A stretch of 60,885 nucleotides of DNA, taken from NCBI GenBank assembly GCA_016280915.1, contig JAEEHQ010000015.1, positions 1 through 60,885 of the forward strand. The letters are read 5' to 3'. Below are positions 1 through 7,032 of the stretch, piece after piece. Source of the stretch: Bacteroidales bacterium. GTDB taxonomy: Bacteria; Bacteroidota; Bacteroidia; Bacteroidales; P3. Made by a program: the position numbers and the translations under genes. The notes under the pieces were generated by a model. It had not been told where the DNA came from. It worked only from the letters and a program-made list of their open reading frames with translations, and made no database searches. Position 1 is the first letter of the stretch, and each line of letters starts with the position of its first letter.

Positions 1-89
1 ACACGCTATCTCTCCATCTCAGAAATTCAATGTTCTCTCGCTTTCCGGAGCCACCTCTCAAGGGTGCCGTTCTCCGTCGAAAGCGGGTG

Positions 90-120
90 CAAAGATACGA
101 CCTTTTTTCAAACTGCCAAA
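90..120 (-). promoter_or_regulatory. Strong Bacteroidota-type promoter facing out of the window, probably of an rRNA operon
   Basis: On the minus strand there is TTTG (117-120), a 19-nt spacer and TATCTTTG (90-97), which matches the Bacteroidota primary sigma-factor consensus (TTTG, 19-20 nt, TAnnTTTG). It is followed by a GC-rich leader running off the left edge, with no start codon and ORF in the remaining 85 nt. This leader style and the contig break just beyond it are typical of rRNA operons. The promoter is seen directly; the rRNA identity is inferred. Confidence 0.6.
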
Positions 121-779
121 TTTTTTTTCGAATTATTTTTCCGGGCTGCCCACGAATGGTTTGTTGGACAGCGGTTTGCACCCGAAAAAAAATTTTTGAC
201 GGGACCCGAAAAAGGCCCGGAAAATCCCGCAAAAAAGAAAAAAAACACGGCATTTTTCATGGATTTTGGGGTATGCCTGCCCGATAAAAAACGGTATGTT
301 GGCGTATTTTGTTGTTTTTCTGATGTTTATGATATTTTCATTATACACGTGTTTCGCAAGATTATCATTCATTTGTCTGTCACACAATATTTTACAAAGA
401 CAGACAATAAGGGATATTCCCCCATATTTCTTTCTCCGGTGCCTTCCGCGAGTATTTTATTTCATGACCCACCTTGTCCTGCCGCCCTTTCCCAGTCAAC
501 GGGGCCCTGCCCTGTCCATTGGTCCATGCGAAGGCAAAGGATACGGACAGCTTCTATTTATTACTTATAATAGAAGACTCTAATTCTTATCAAATATAAA
601 TAATACGAATTAAAATTAAATACAGATATACGCATTACAATATCTGAATCTCTAATTCAAAAAAACATACGGAATAAAAAAAAATACCTCACTCCTATGA
701 AAGGATGCCGTCCCTCCGTCGTTCGTTCGCCGTTCCTCCGTTGTTCCTCCGTCGGCGAACGGACTAAGGGCGGACTTAC

Positions 780-953
780 CTACAAGCCACATCCCCCTGC
801 CCTGCCCCTCCGTTCCCACCCGGCGAGTTTCTTCAGTTCCCCATCGTCGGACTCACGAAATATGTAACAGATGGCCTCTACAAGATTAGCCAATTGGTCC
901 TTGTTGCAGCCCGTTTTTGGCCGAAAGATTGTTAATTTGGCTCCCAAGGACCT
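780..953 (-). pseudogene. Coding relic, C-terminal fragment with an ELKKL motif (copy 1)
   Basis: A minus-strand open frame of 57 codons opens just after a TGA and has no ATG start. It encodes a plausible helical C-terminus: GAKLTIF, then QLANLVEAICYIF, then ESDDGELKKLAGWER. The DNA at 819-862 is closely similar to 1439-1482, where the second fragment carries DDEELKKLVEWQR. Conservation between the two copies, despite no start or upstream domain, suggests both are remnants of one accessory gene family. I do not recognise the parent family; a C-terminus of a mobile-element-associated protein is a guess. Confidence 0.35.
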
Positions 954-1188
954 TCAATTGAGGTCAGAATGCTGAAATACAAATTCGCTCAGATGGGTGC
1001 CTCGTAGGGGAAAAAGCGTCATAAAGTGGGGTCATCGGAGGGTTTTGGAGGCCATTTGGGGTGGTTTTTGGGATGACTACTGTCACACATCGGACGTTGG
1101 TAGCTAGAACGGCGTGTCCCTGACCGTATCGTATTTTATTGTTATACTGCTCTTTAGAAGAATATGACAATCCTGTCATCTGACCTTT

Positions 1189-1335
1189 TGTGACAGTAAC
1201 AGTTGTGACAGTTGATTTTTAGAGGGGTATGTTTTTTCTATTTTCTAATATATATTATTAATTATTAATTAGTTATATTATAAGGGGCGTTTTTGATACC
1301 CCTTATTTTTAACTGTCACAACTGTTACTGTCACA
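1189..1335. repeat. 25-bp perfect inverted repeat with TGTGACAGT sub-repeats
   Basis: Left arm 1189-1213 and right arm 1311-1335 are perfect reverse complements. Each arm holds two TGTGACAGT words separated by a short spacer. Homology continues imperfectly inward (AGGGGTAT near 1223 against ATACCCCT near 1296), so the arms span about 42 nt around a very AT-rich core. Both arms, read inward, encode CDSNSCDS followed by a stop. It could be a mobile-element end, a regulator binding region or a cruciform; no transposase is nearby. Confidence 0.7.
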
Positions 1336-1503
1336 CGCTAGGGTGTCTTTTCCCTGAATTAGGATGAAAGGGATGAGATTATTTCCACGTGTTTTTTTCC
1401 TATGAGGCTCGTGAGAACCAAGAGGGATTCGCTGCCACTCGACGAGTTTCTTCAGTTCCTCATCGTCGCGCTTACGAAATACGATTAGACATATGGAAGA
1501 CAT
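1309..1503 (-). pseudogene. Coding relic or short ORF with an ELKKL motif (copy 2)
   Basis: A 64-codon frame starting with ATG right after an in-frame TAA. Its first 26 residues resemble copy 1 (ICLIVFRKRDDEELKKLVEW against ICYIFRESDDGELKKLAGW). The rest is unlike copy 1 and ends inside the right arm of the 25-bp inverted repeat, which encodes CDSNSCDS-stop. The resemblance suggests a truncated duplicate rather than a functional gene, although a real small protein cannot be excluded. Confidence 0.3.
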
Positions 1504-1556
1504 TTACAGACACAAAACTGAATAATGATCCATGGAGGATATGGATTTAGTTACTC

Positions 1557-1735
1557 ATGATGGGTTCTATTAATTAGATTTTGAGAGCGTTGATTTCTCC
1601 GCTTTCGCGATGCTCAGCTATCGAAAGTCCACAGGACTTTCTTCACTCCGGCACGCTGAGCTATATCTACTTGATATACCCCACACACAAAAAGAGGTTG
1701 CTCCCATTCGGTCGCGACCCCTAAGAAAGAGGGTT
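1557..1735. repeat. Hairpin-chain dispersed repeat, copy A
   Basis: It begins with TGATGGGTTCTATTAATTAG and shares most of its framework with 29495-29624: the same left end, the GCACGCTGAGCTATATCTAC segment and the CACACACAAAAAGAGGTTGC segment. This copy has an extra stretch of about 50 nt containing a perfect 8-bp hairpin (GAAAGTCC, 3-nt loop, GGACTTTC) at about 1622-1641. Its right boundary is unclear. No coding potential is seen. Confidence 0.6.
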
Positions 1736-2024
1736 TAACTCAAATCGGTCATTCGGACGACTTCTCAATCAATCTTGTCTTTTTGTGTCTGTTTTTGTTT
1801 TACTTAAGCGAAAAACTTGTCTTGATATTTCCATACAAAACATTAAAGTTATAGAAAAATCGTAATTGATTCCTGGAAAATGAAAGCACAATAATGGCAG
1901 GTACACATATTATTTTGGCACATTCAGCTTTTATAACCAGTTAATAGGATTTATCTTACGAGAATGATTATCTTAAATGGTTTAAGAAAAGAAAAAAACA
2001 TTCAATTATTATAAAAAATAGTTG

Positions 2025-2032
2025 TATATTTG
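2025..2032 (+). promoter_or_regulatory. -7 element (TATATTTG) ahead of the 2337 gene
   Basis: TATATTTG fits the Bacteroidota -7 consensus TAnnTTTG, in an AT-rich block. No good TTTG lies 19-20 nt upstream. It would give a leader of about 300 nt with complementary words (ATTGATAAC near 2118 and GTTATCAAT near 2189), so a structured leader is possible. I found no known riboswitch signature in it. Confidence 0.4.
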
Positions 2033-2336
2033 CCATATCATAATTTAGTAAAAGCTAATAATGTTGATACGATGTTTGTTTGAGACTGTGTTCCTCCGCG
2101 ACACTTGAAACATGGTTATTGATAACTGTCTCATTGTGTGAGGCGTTGTTCTTTGTATGCACCTCCGGCACCATGCGGATGCAAGTCGTTATCAATCATT
2201 ATTTAGTGAAGGTGTATAAAAAAGGTGAAACTATGATACCTATTGAAAGTATGGCTCGCCGAGCCTTTATCGTTACAAATCATTTTTAACCATTACGATA
2301 ATAACTCTATTATAAACCAAACAACTAAAAGATGAG

Positions 2337-2570
2337 ATGATTATGGACAATAACTATTCAAAAGAGAACTACCTGCCGCCTAAGATTTACATGGTATCCT
2401 TCATGGTGGAGAAAGGATATGGAGGTAGCGGAAATGGACAGAGCACGCAATTGCCTGCTCTTGAAGTAATGACAACTACTTCCAACAGTGGGGATAACTT
2501 CTGGGGAGGTAATAGTGAAGGCTCGGGACAAACAATCGAATCGTTCGAACCATTCGAATGGCAGCAATGA
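2337..2570 (+). CDS. Small hypothetical protein (77 aa), Gly/Ser-rich with aromatic C-terminus
   Basis: It starts MIMDNNYSKENYLPPKIYMV and continues with a Gly/Ser/Asn-rich middle and an acidic aromatic end (ESFEPFEW). No signal peptide or membrane segment is visible. From memory, Bacteroidales genomes contain many unnamed proteins of 50-80 residues with a basic N-terminus, a Y-x-x-P motif and a Gly-rich, Trp-ending tail, often just upstream of surface lipoproteins. That matches the context here: a 577-residue lipoprotein begins 71 nt downstream on the same strand. Either ATG (2337 or 2343) could be the start. The function is unknown; a secreted or processed peptide, or a partner of the lipoprotein, is conjecture. 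Confidence 0.6.
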   Translation: MIMDNNYSKENYLPPKIYMVSFMVEKGYGGSGNGQSTQLPALEVMTTTSNSGDNFWGGNSEGSGQTIESFEPFEWQQ

Positions 2571-2641
2571 CTCCAGATAATCCAACCACAAAATGCACCT
2601 TACAGAAAAAACAAATAACAATCTTCTAAAAACAAATAGTC

Positions 2642-4375
2642 ATGAAACCGAATCACCGCAATATACTACTGGCCATTTTCGGCCTTTTCCTATTTGCTCT
2701 CACCAGTTGTCAAAGGGACACCGTCACCTTAACTTGCAAAATCAGCCGCTTTGGAAATAGCAAGACATGTGTCGAAGATGGTGGCAAAGTTTACATAGAC
2801 GGACTCACACCTAAATGGAATGACGGGGACACTATAAGAATCAATGAAAACTCCATTATCATCAGCAGCAGCGATGGCACGACGGCAACCATGCAGGTGC
2901 CTGCAACTAACGTGTATAAGGCAGTTTATCCCTGCAGTATTGCTCAACCTTTAGTCAATGGGAATACGGCCCAGTTGTTTCTCCCTCGACTGCAAATCTA
3001 TCGCGAGGGCGACAACCATCATCAAATAGTAGCCATCCCCATGTGCGCCATGAGCAGTAGTAGTACACTCCGTTTCAAAAACATGGGAGCACTTCTTGCC
3101 ATCAACCTTATCAACGGAACCAACCATCAAACCATTACGGTTGATTCTATCTCGGTGAAATCTGTGGCTTATGGTTCCACAACTGATTCGCCAGCCGCCG
3201 CTACCGCTCTTTGGGGAGAAGCCACCGCCGACATTTCGTCGTCCGAACCCACTTATACCTTTACAGACATGCCTACTGCAGGCGTTAATGATAGCGTTAC
3301 TTTGGCACTCCAAGGCAACCGGAGTTTAAATATCACACTCTCAAACAATACTACCGAAGCGCAACACAAAGAAGTATACATTAATGTCCCCGCAATCAGT
3401 AGTACAGCCAACAATCTTTTCAGCATCCGAGTATTTGCAAATGATGGAAATGGTAAACGTTACACCTATTTGCTTTCCCAATCAACTGCATACTCTGGCA
3501 ACATCGGACGTAACCAAAAAGCAGATGTGCCTTTCAGTATGACTAACGGAATAGAGCATGAACACATTATCAACACAGTTCCGGAGGGTGCACTCACAGG
3601 TATTTTCACGGTAGATGGAAATAGGACTAAGGTTTATTTCTCAAAAGGCAATTTACAATATAGAGAAATCGGAACTCACCTTGTTGCTGGTGGTGGCACA
3701 CCAATTGGCACATGGAGGTTCGCTGAGAATCAATGGGATTACCTGGCAGATACTGAATTACCAGCAAATAGTAACGATTGGAACGACCTCTTTGGATGGG
3801 GTACAAGCGGTAATAATGTCCTTCCTACGAATCATTCCACTTTGAACTCTACTTTTGCTCCTTACATGGTAGGCACTAATTTCGATTGGGGTCAATATAA
3901 TGCAATCAGCAATGGTAATTCGGAACAAGCAGGACTGTGGCGTACCTTAACAAGTGCAGAATGGAGTTACTTATTAGGTTACCCTTCAGATGGCAGAATA
4001 GTTAATGGACATTCTGGTGCTGGTTATTGTTACAATATCTTGAAGGTTAATTCTACATGGGGATTACTCATATACCCTGACGGATTCACTGGCCAATCCA
4101 ACCATAACATTAATTCAATTCTTACTGAGATTCCTGAGGGCTGTGTATTCCTTCCCATGGCTGGAAGGAGAGATGGAACCACGATATCTGGGGTAAATGT
4201 TTGGGGTTATTATTGGACATCAACAACGTCAGGTACCCTTACAAATCCTACTCCAGATGCCTTTGCAATGCGTTTCAACAAAAATGGAAATAACATCAAT
4301 GACATAGGCGAAAGAGATAAGTATAACGGATACTCTGTCCGTTTGGTTCAAAACGTCACCTCCACTCAAAAATAG
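2642..4375 (+). CDS. Surface lipoprotein with fimbrillin-like N-terminus and C-type-lectin-like C-terminal domain
   Basis: 577 residues. The N-terminus has a hydrophobic stretch ending LTSC (Cys23), a type II signal peptide for lipid anchoring. Residues about 30-300 look like the beta-sandwich half of fimbrillin-like lipoproteins (S-K-x-x-W-N-D-G-D, VYKAVYP). Residues about 320-570 start FTVDGNRTKVYFSKGNLQY and run through WRFAENQWDY, DLFGWGTSG and YYWTSTTSG to YSVRLVQN, the pattern of a C-type-lectin/formylglycine-enzyme-like fold common in Bacteroidales lipoproteins. It is probably an outer-membrane adhesin or carbohydrate-binding protein. It follows the 77-residue gene and ends before a strong terminator. 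Some C-type-lectin-fold proteins are targets of diversity-generating retroelements, but no reverse transcriptase or template repeat is visible in this window. Confidence 0.75.
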   Translation: MKPNHRNILLAIFGLFLFALTSCQRDTVTLTCKISRFGNSKTCVEDGGKVYIDGLTPKWNDGDTIRINENSIIISSSDGTTATMQVPATNVYKAVYPCSIAQPLVNGNTAQLFLPRLQIYREGDNHHQIVAIPMCAMSSSSTLRFKNMGALLAINLINGTNHQTITVDSISVKSVAYGSTTDSPAAATALWGEATADISSSEPTYTFTDMPTAGVNDSVTLALQGNRSLNITLSNNTTEAQHKEVYINVPAISSTANNLFSIRVFANDGNGKRYTYLLSQSTAYSGNIGRNQKADVPFSMTNGIEHEHIINTVPEGALTGIFTVDGNRTKVYFSKGNLQYREIGTHLVAGGGTPIGTWRFAENQWDYLADTELPANSNDWNDLFGWGTSGNNVLPTNHSTLNSTFAPYMVGTNFDWGQYNAISNGNSEQAGLWRTLTSAEWSYLLGYPSDGRIVNGHSGAGYCYNILKVNSTWGLLIYPDGFTGQSNHNINSILTEIPEGCVFLPMAGRRDGTTISGVNVWGYYWTSTTSGTLTNPTPDAFAMRFNKNGNNINDIGERDKYNGYSVRLVQNVTSTQK

Positions 4376-4393
4376 CCGCACTATTGTCGAATG

Positions 4394-4428
4394 AAAAAGG
4401 GGCAGTCACAATTGGCTGCCCCTTTTTT
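4394..4428. terminator. Bidirectional rho-independent terminator
   Basis: AAAAAGGGGCAG and CTGCCCCTTTTTT form an 11-12-bp stem with a short loop. There is a T-run on the plus strand and an A-run (T-run on minus) on the other side. It sits between convergent genes and can end both the lipoprotein transcript and the minus-strand kinase transcript. Confidence 0.85.
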
Positions 4429-4440
4429 CTTACATTCAAT

Positions 4441-5310
4441 TCAAAGCTTGTCATAATCCTCAGCCAAGGATGCCGCCTGATTGAAGAAGAAGGAAGCTAC
4501 CTGGTTGAAATCCATATTGAGGTCTTTGCTCAAGCCAACACGATCTTTGAAGATGGCCACATTATACCATTGCAGGCATTGGAAAGAGCGATGGAAATAG
4601 AGTCGTTGCAATTCCTCTTGGGTAGGTTCGTGACCCACATAAGCCTCCAGCAGAGATAGAGCCTTTTCAAATCCTGCATTGCCATAGCAGGCGATATCGT
4701 AGAAGGGGTCGTTCATGCCGGCAAACTCCCAATCAAGGACATAAAGTTTGTCGCCATCGATAACCAAATTAGTTGGCTGATAATCGCAATGGCAGGGTAC
4801 CATTTTTACGTCGGCATGCTTCTTGCGCATCCCTTCCAGCTTTTTGCGAAGTTCTACATACTCCTTTGGATGGGTGAAACCCACCTCACGACAATAGCGT
4901 TCATAGTCGGAGAGACGTCCGAAAGCATTGTAGTCGCGGAAATGCAAATCGCTCTCGTGAATACGCTTGAGGGCGTTGACAGACATCGCGTTATAAGAAA
5001 TCACGTCGGTGTCGGACATGATAGTGCCTTCGACATACTCGGCCAACTTCTCGCCTGAGATAATCTCGACATAAGAAGTGGCATTGCTGATACCCAACCG
5101 GTTGACCTCCTGGATATTGTCCCATTCCTCCACGCGGTCGACAAATTTCTCAGCATACTTGCCCGGAACACGGTAGGTGAATTTCTTGCCACGGGTGGTA
5201 ACGACGTAGGTGTAATTGCTCATGCCCCCTTCGAGGCGTTTAACGATGGCCGCATCCTCGGTGTGCATGAGGACATTAACGCGGGCGATAATATATTCTT
5301 CTACATTCAT
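4441..5310 (-). CDS. Choline/thiamine-kinase-like phosphotransferase (APH family)
   Basis: 289 residues of the aminoglycoside phosphotransferase/choline kinase fold. Visible elements are a glycine-rich N-lobe (EGGMSNYTY, about 28-36), the Brenner motif HCDYQPTN (174-181: catalytic Asp176, Mg-binding Asn181) and a DWEFAG metal-binding motif (Asp193). The fold transfers ATP phosphate to small alcohols; LicA-type choline kinases and the thiamine kinase ThiK both belong to it. The gene lies 15 nt downstream of a fusion regulator with a ThiD (hydroxymethylpyrimidine kinase) domain, so the pair is probably one operon. That context makes a thiamine-related alcohol a reasonable alternative substrate to choline or ethanolamine. 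The family is secure; the substrate is not. Confidence 0.8.
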   Translation of the reverse strand: MNVEEYIIARVNVLMHTEDAAIVKRLEGGMSNYTYVVTTRGKKFTYRVPGKYAEKFVDRVEEWDNIQEVNRLGISNATSYVEIISGEKLAEYVEGTIMSDTDVISYNAMSVNALKRIHESDLHFRDYNAFGRLSDYERYCREVGFTHPKEYVELRKKLEGMRKKHADVKMVPCHCDYQPTNLVIDGDKLYVLDWEFAGMNDPFYDIACYGNAGFEKALSLLEAYVGHEPTQEELQRLYFHRSFQCLQWYNVAIFKDRVGLSKDLNMDFNQVASFFFNQAASLAEDYDKL

Positions 5311-5325
5311 TATTATAAATATTAA

Positions 5326-6291
5326 TCAATACATAATATGCTTATCCGATGCGGAATCAATTGGTGAAACTGGCTGAGGACGGTTTCTGTATTGCGTAGG
5401 AGTCATGCCAGTAAGGCGTTTGAAAAGGTTGGAAAGATGAGCCTGCGAGGAGAAATCCAGTTCCTCGGCAATCTGCTGAAAGGAAAGAGGAGGCCGCTGA
5501 TCCAACATGGTCTTTATGTGGAAAAGCAACGTCGACTCAACTATAGCCTTGGGCGTAGTGTTGGCCATACGGCGGGTGACCTGCGACAGATAGCGGGGGC
5601 TTACCCCAATACGGTCGGCATAGAAATTGACATCGTGGCTGTGCGAACACAGTTGCTCCTGCAAAGTGAGGAACTCGCGATACAATTTCACCGTGCGACC
5701 CGACAGCTCCTCCGACACGCCACCCACAGGCAACAGGAGCGACGTTTTGCGTATAGCATCGTCGAGAGTGGCTCCCTGATTGAGGTATACTGCTATGGCA
5801 GAGCAGACTTCATTGCTGCGACCGTGGCTGGCACCTGCCTGAATGACCCGCTCGGCATGGAAGTGGGTTGCATCGCCTTGCCGAACCACCAATAGAGAAC
5901 ACAAGGGCACCAGCTGTTCCTGCACCAAACCAATAAGCGCATCGTCCATCAACTGCTCTTCTCGAGCCGAACAAACCACCGGTGAATACAATATCCATTT
6001 AGGGCAATGACGTTTGAGACATTGAACAATTGCAAAGAGCGATGCTGCATTTCTAATCATCCCAATCTTGACCACCTGAGGGCCGGCATCATCGGCCACG
6101 GCGTCAATCTGCCGCTCTATGACAGGGGCAGGTATGTCATAAAACTCCTGAATGCCCAAAGAGTTCTGCAGGGTGATGCTAGTCACCACCGACATGGCCT
6201 CCGCCCCCAACGAAGTGATTGTGCGAATGTCTGCCTGAATACCGGCGCCGCCGGTACTGTCAGAACCTGTTATAGTCAGAATGGGTCTCAT
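5326..6291 (-). CDS. Fusion of a degenerate ThiD-type kinase domain with an AraC-type DNA-binding domain
   Basis: 321 residues. Residues 1-205 align with ThiD, the hydroxymethylpyrimidine (phosphate) kinase. The N-terminal substrate site is well kept (TGSDSTGGAGIQADI, 8-22; LQNSLG, 41-46). The central lid and ATP segment is shorter than in ThiD (about 266 aa). The usual HGTGC anion-hole motif before the SAIA helix reads HGRSN (156-160), so the catalytic Cys/Gly are gone. Residues 218-302 are two helix-turn-helix units of an AraC regulator (ADRIGVSPRYLSQV; IAEELDFSSQAHLSNLFKR). It is best read as a transcription factor that uses an ex-kinase fold to sense a pyrimidine or pyridoxine-like ligand. 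It precedes the kinase gene by 15 nt. The family assignment is confident; loss of catalysis is inferred. Confidence 0.85.
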   Translation of the reverse strand: MRPILTITGSDSTGGAGIQADIRTITSLGAEAMSVVTSITLQNSLGIQEFYDIPAPVIERQIDAVADDAGPQVVKIGMIRNAASLFAIVQCLKRHCPKWILYSPVVCSAREEQLMDDALIGLVQEQLVPLCSLLVVRQGDATHFHAERVIQAGASHGRSNEVCSAIAVYLNQGATLDDAIRKTSLLLPVGGVSEELSGRTVKLYREFLTLQEQLCSHSHDVNFYADRIGVSPRYLSQVTRRMANTTPKAIVESTLLFHIKTMLDQRPPLSFQQIAEELDFSSQAHLSNLFKRLTGMTPTQYRNRPQPVSPIDSASDKHIMY

Positions 6292-6653
6292 TTTACTTTC
6301 TAATCGTGGCCAAATTCAAGAGTTGGAGTAAGTCGTCAAACCATTGAACAACTTACCATTGCGAAAACCATTATCTCTTAAAAGGCAATGCAAAATAACA
6401 AAGAAAAGAGCAAATGACAAAATATTGTTCCGAAAATTACAAATATTTTCGCATAGTTACAAATATTCATTCTCTTTCACTTTGGATAAACAACACTTCC
6501 ACCGCAGCGGTTTCCACAATCATTATCTAATCAGTGCCAATTCTGTTTTCGTCAGGGTAATTCAGCTCATAGTCCTCGTGACTGACTTTGGGTTTGCTGC
6601 GCACCAAGAATTCAAAGTGGGAAGAGTTTTTTCATTAGGTCATTTTTATTTTG
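6292..6653. other. Divergent intergenic region, no gene supported
   Basis: AT-rich DNA between the ThiD-AraC start and the cobalamin riboswitch promoter. It contains repeated attacaaatatt words around 6436-6466 that could be operator half-sites for the divergent AraC-type regulator. No protein family or known RNA is visible. Confidence 0.4.
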
Positions 6654-6661
6654 TATCTTTG
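6654..6661 (+). promoter_or_regulatory. -7 element (TATCTTTG) for the riboswitch transcript
   Basis: An exact Bacteroidota -7 element a few nucleotides before the first paired strand of the riboswitch (6667), so transcription should start at or next to the riboswitch 5' end. A -33 TTTG is not clear; a T-run lies at the right distance. Confidence 0.7.
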
Positions 6662-6666
6662 CAGCC

Positions 6667-6836
6667 GATTTGGTCACCCACGTGGGTGTGAAAAGGGAAG
6701 CCGGTGAAAGTCCGGCGCAGTCCCGCTGCTGTAAGCTCGAAAAACTTGAAGCCCAATCTATTACGTCACTGTGCGCCGCCATAGTCGCACGGGAAGACAG
6801 GACCGAAAGGAGCAAGCCAGAAGACCTGCCAAAATC
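6667..6836 (+). ncRNA. Cobalamin (vitamin B12) riboswitch
   Basis: It has the conserved core in order: AAAAGGGAAGCCGGTG (6691-6706), the AGTCCCGCTGCTGTAAGC block (6719-6736) and the B12-box-like GCCAGAAGACCTGCC (6816-6830). The ends pair as GATTTGG (6667-6673) with CCAAAATC (6829-6836) to form P1. Downstream, at about 6880-6910, AGAACA...GAC and GTC...TGTTCT flank a T-run and could form the expression-platform hairpin. Ligand binding is expected to lower expression of the giant gene that starts at 7033, as for B12-uptake genes in this phylum. Confidence 0.92.
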
Positions 6837-7032
6837 AATAAAAAATCCGGAATGCTTTCGAGGAAAGGCCGACCGATAGAGAACATACGACGTTTTTTTG
6901 TCTGTTCTAGGGCAAAAAATGCGTTTTTGTCTGTTGATTCTGTCATCTCCCTTTACTTTTAAGTTTTTTCGGATACTGAAAGAGGAACGATTTAAATTTT
7001 TTTTGTTCAATTAATTAAAAAACAGTATCAAA

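Larger units (their letters stand above)
121..2020. other. Gene-poor AT-rich region with relic fragments and repeats
   Basis: About 1.9 kb without a convincing intact gene. The short open frames here are biased by A/T runs and lack recognisable protein families. It contains a GC-rich stretch at 700-775 with repeated ttcctccgt words and an 8-bp inverted repeat (CGTTCGCC/GGCGAACG), two related decayed coding fragments, a 25-bp inverted repeat and a hairpin-chain repeat; the last three are listed separately. It looks like a graveyard of mobile or accessory DNA beside an rRNA operon. Confidence 0.5.

Noticed and set aside
64-570. Open frame of 168 codons on the plus strand
   Set aside because: It crosses the minus-strand promoter and poly-A/T tracts, has no family resemblance and a biased composition; two other frames are open over the same stretch.
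964-1179. 71-codon minus-strand frame
   Set aside because: No recognisable domain and no relation to the neighbouring relic frame; likely chance.
1189-1335. CRP-type binding site (TGTGA-N6-TCACA)
   Set aside because: The TGTGACAG words are direct repeats inside each arm and lack the CRP spacing; no target promoter lies at a suitable distance.
2080-2289. 69-codon plus-strand frame in the leader of the 77-aa gene
   Set aside because: No start-site support, low-complexity composition and no family resemblance; more likely an untranslated leader.
3600-4375. Diversity-generating retroelement target in the C-type-lectin-like domain
   Set aside because: No reverse transcriptase, template repeat or accessory gene occurs in the window.
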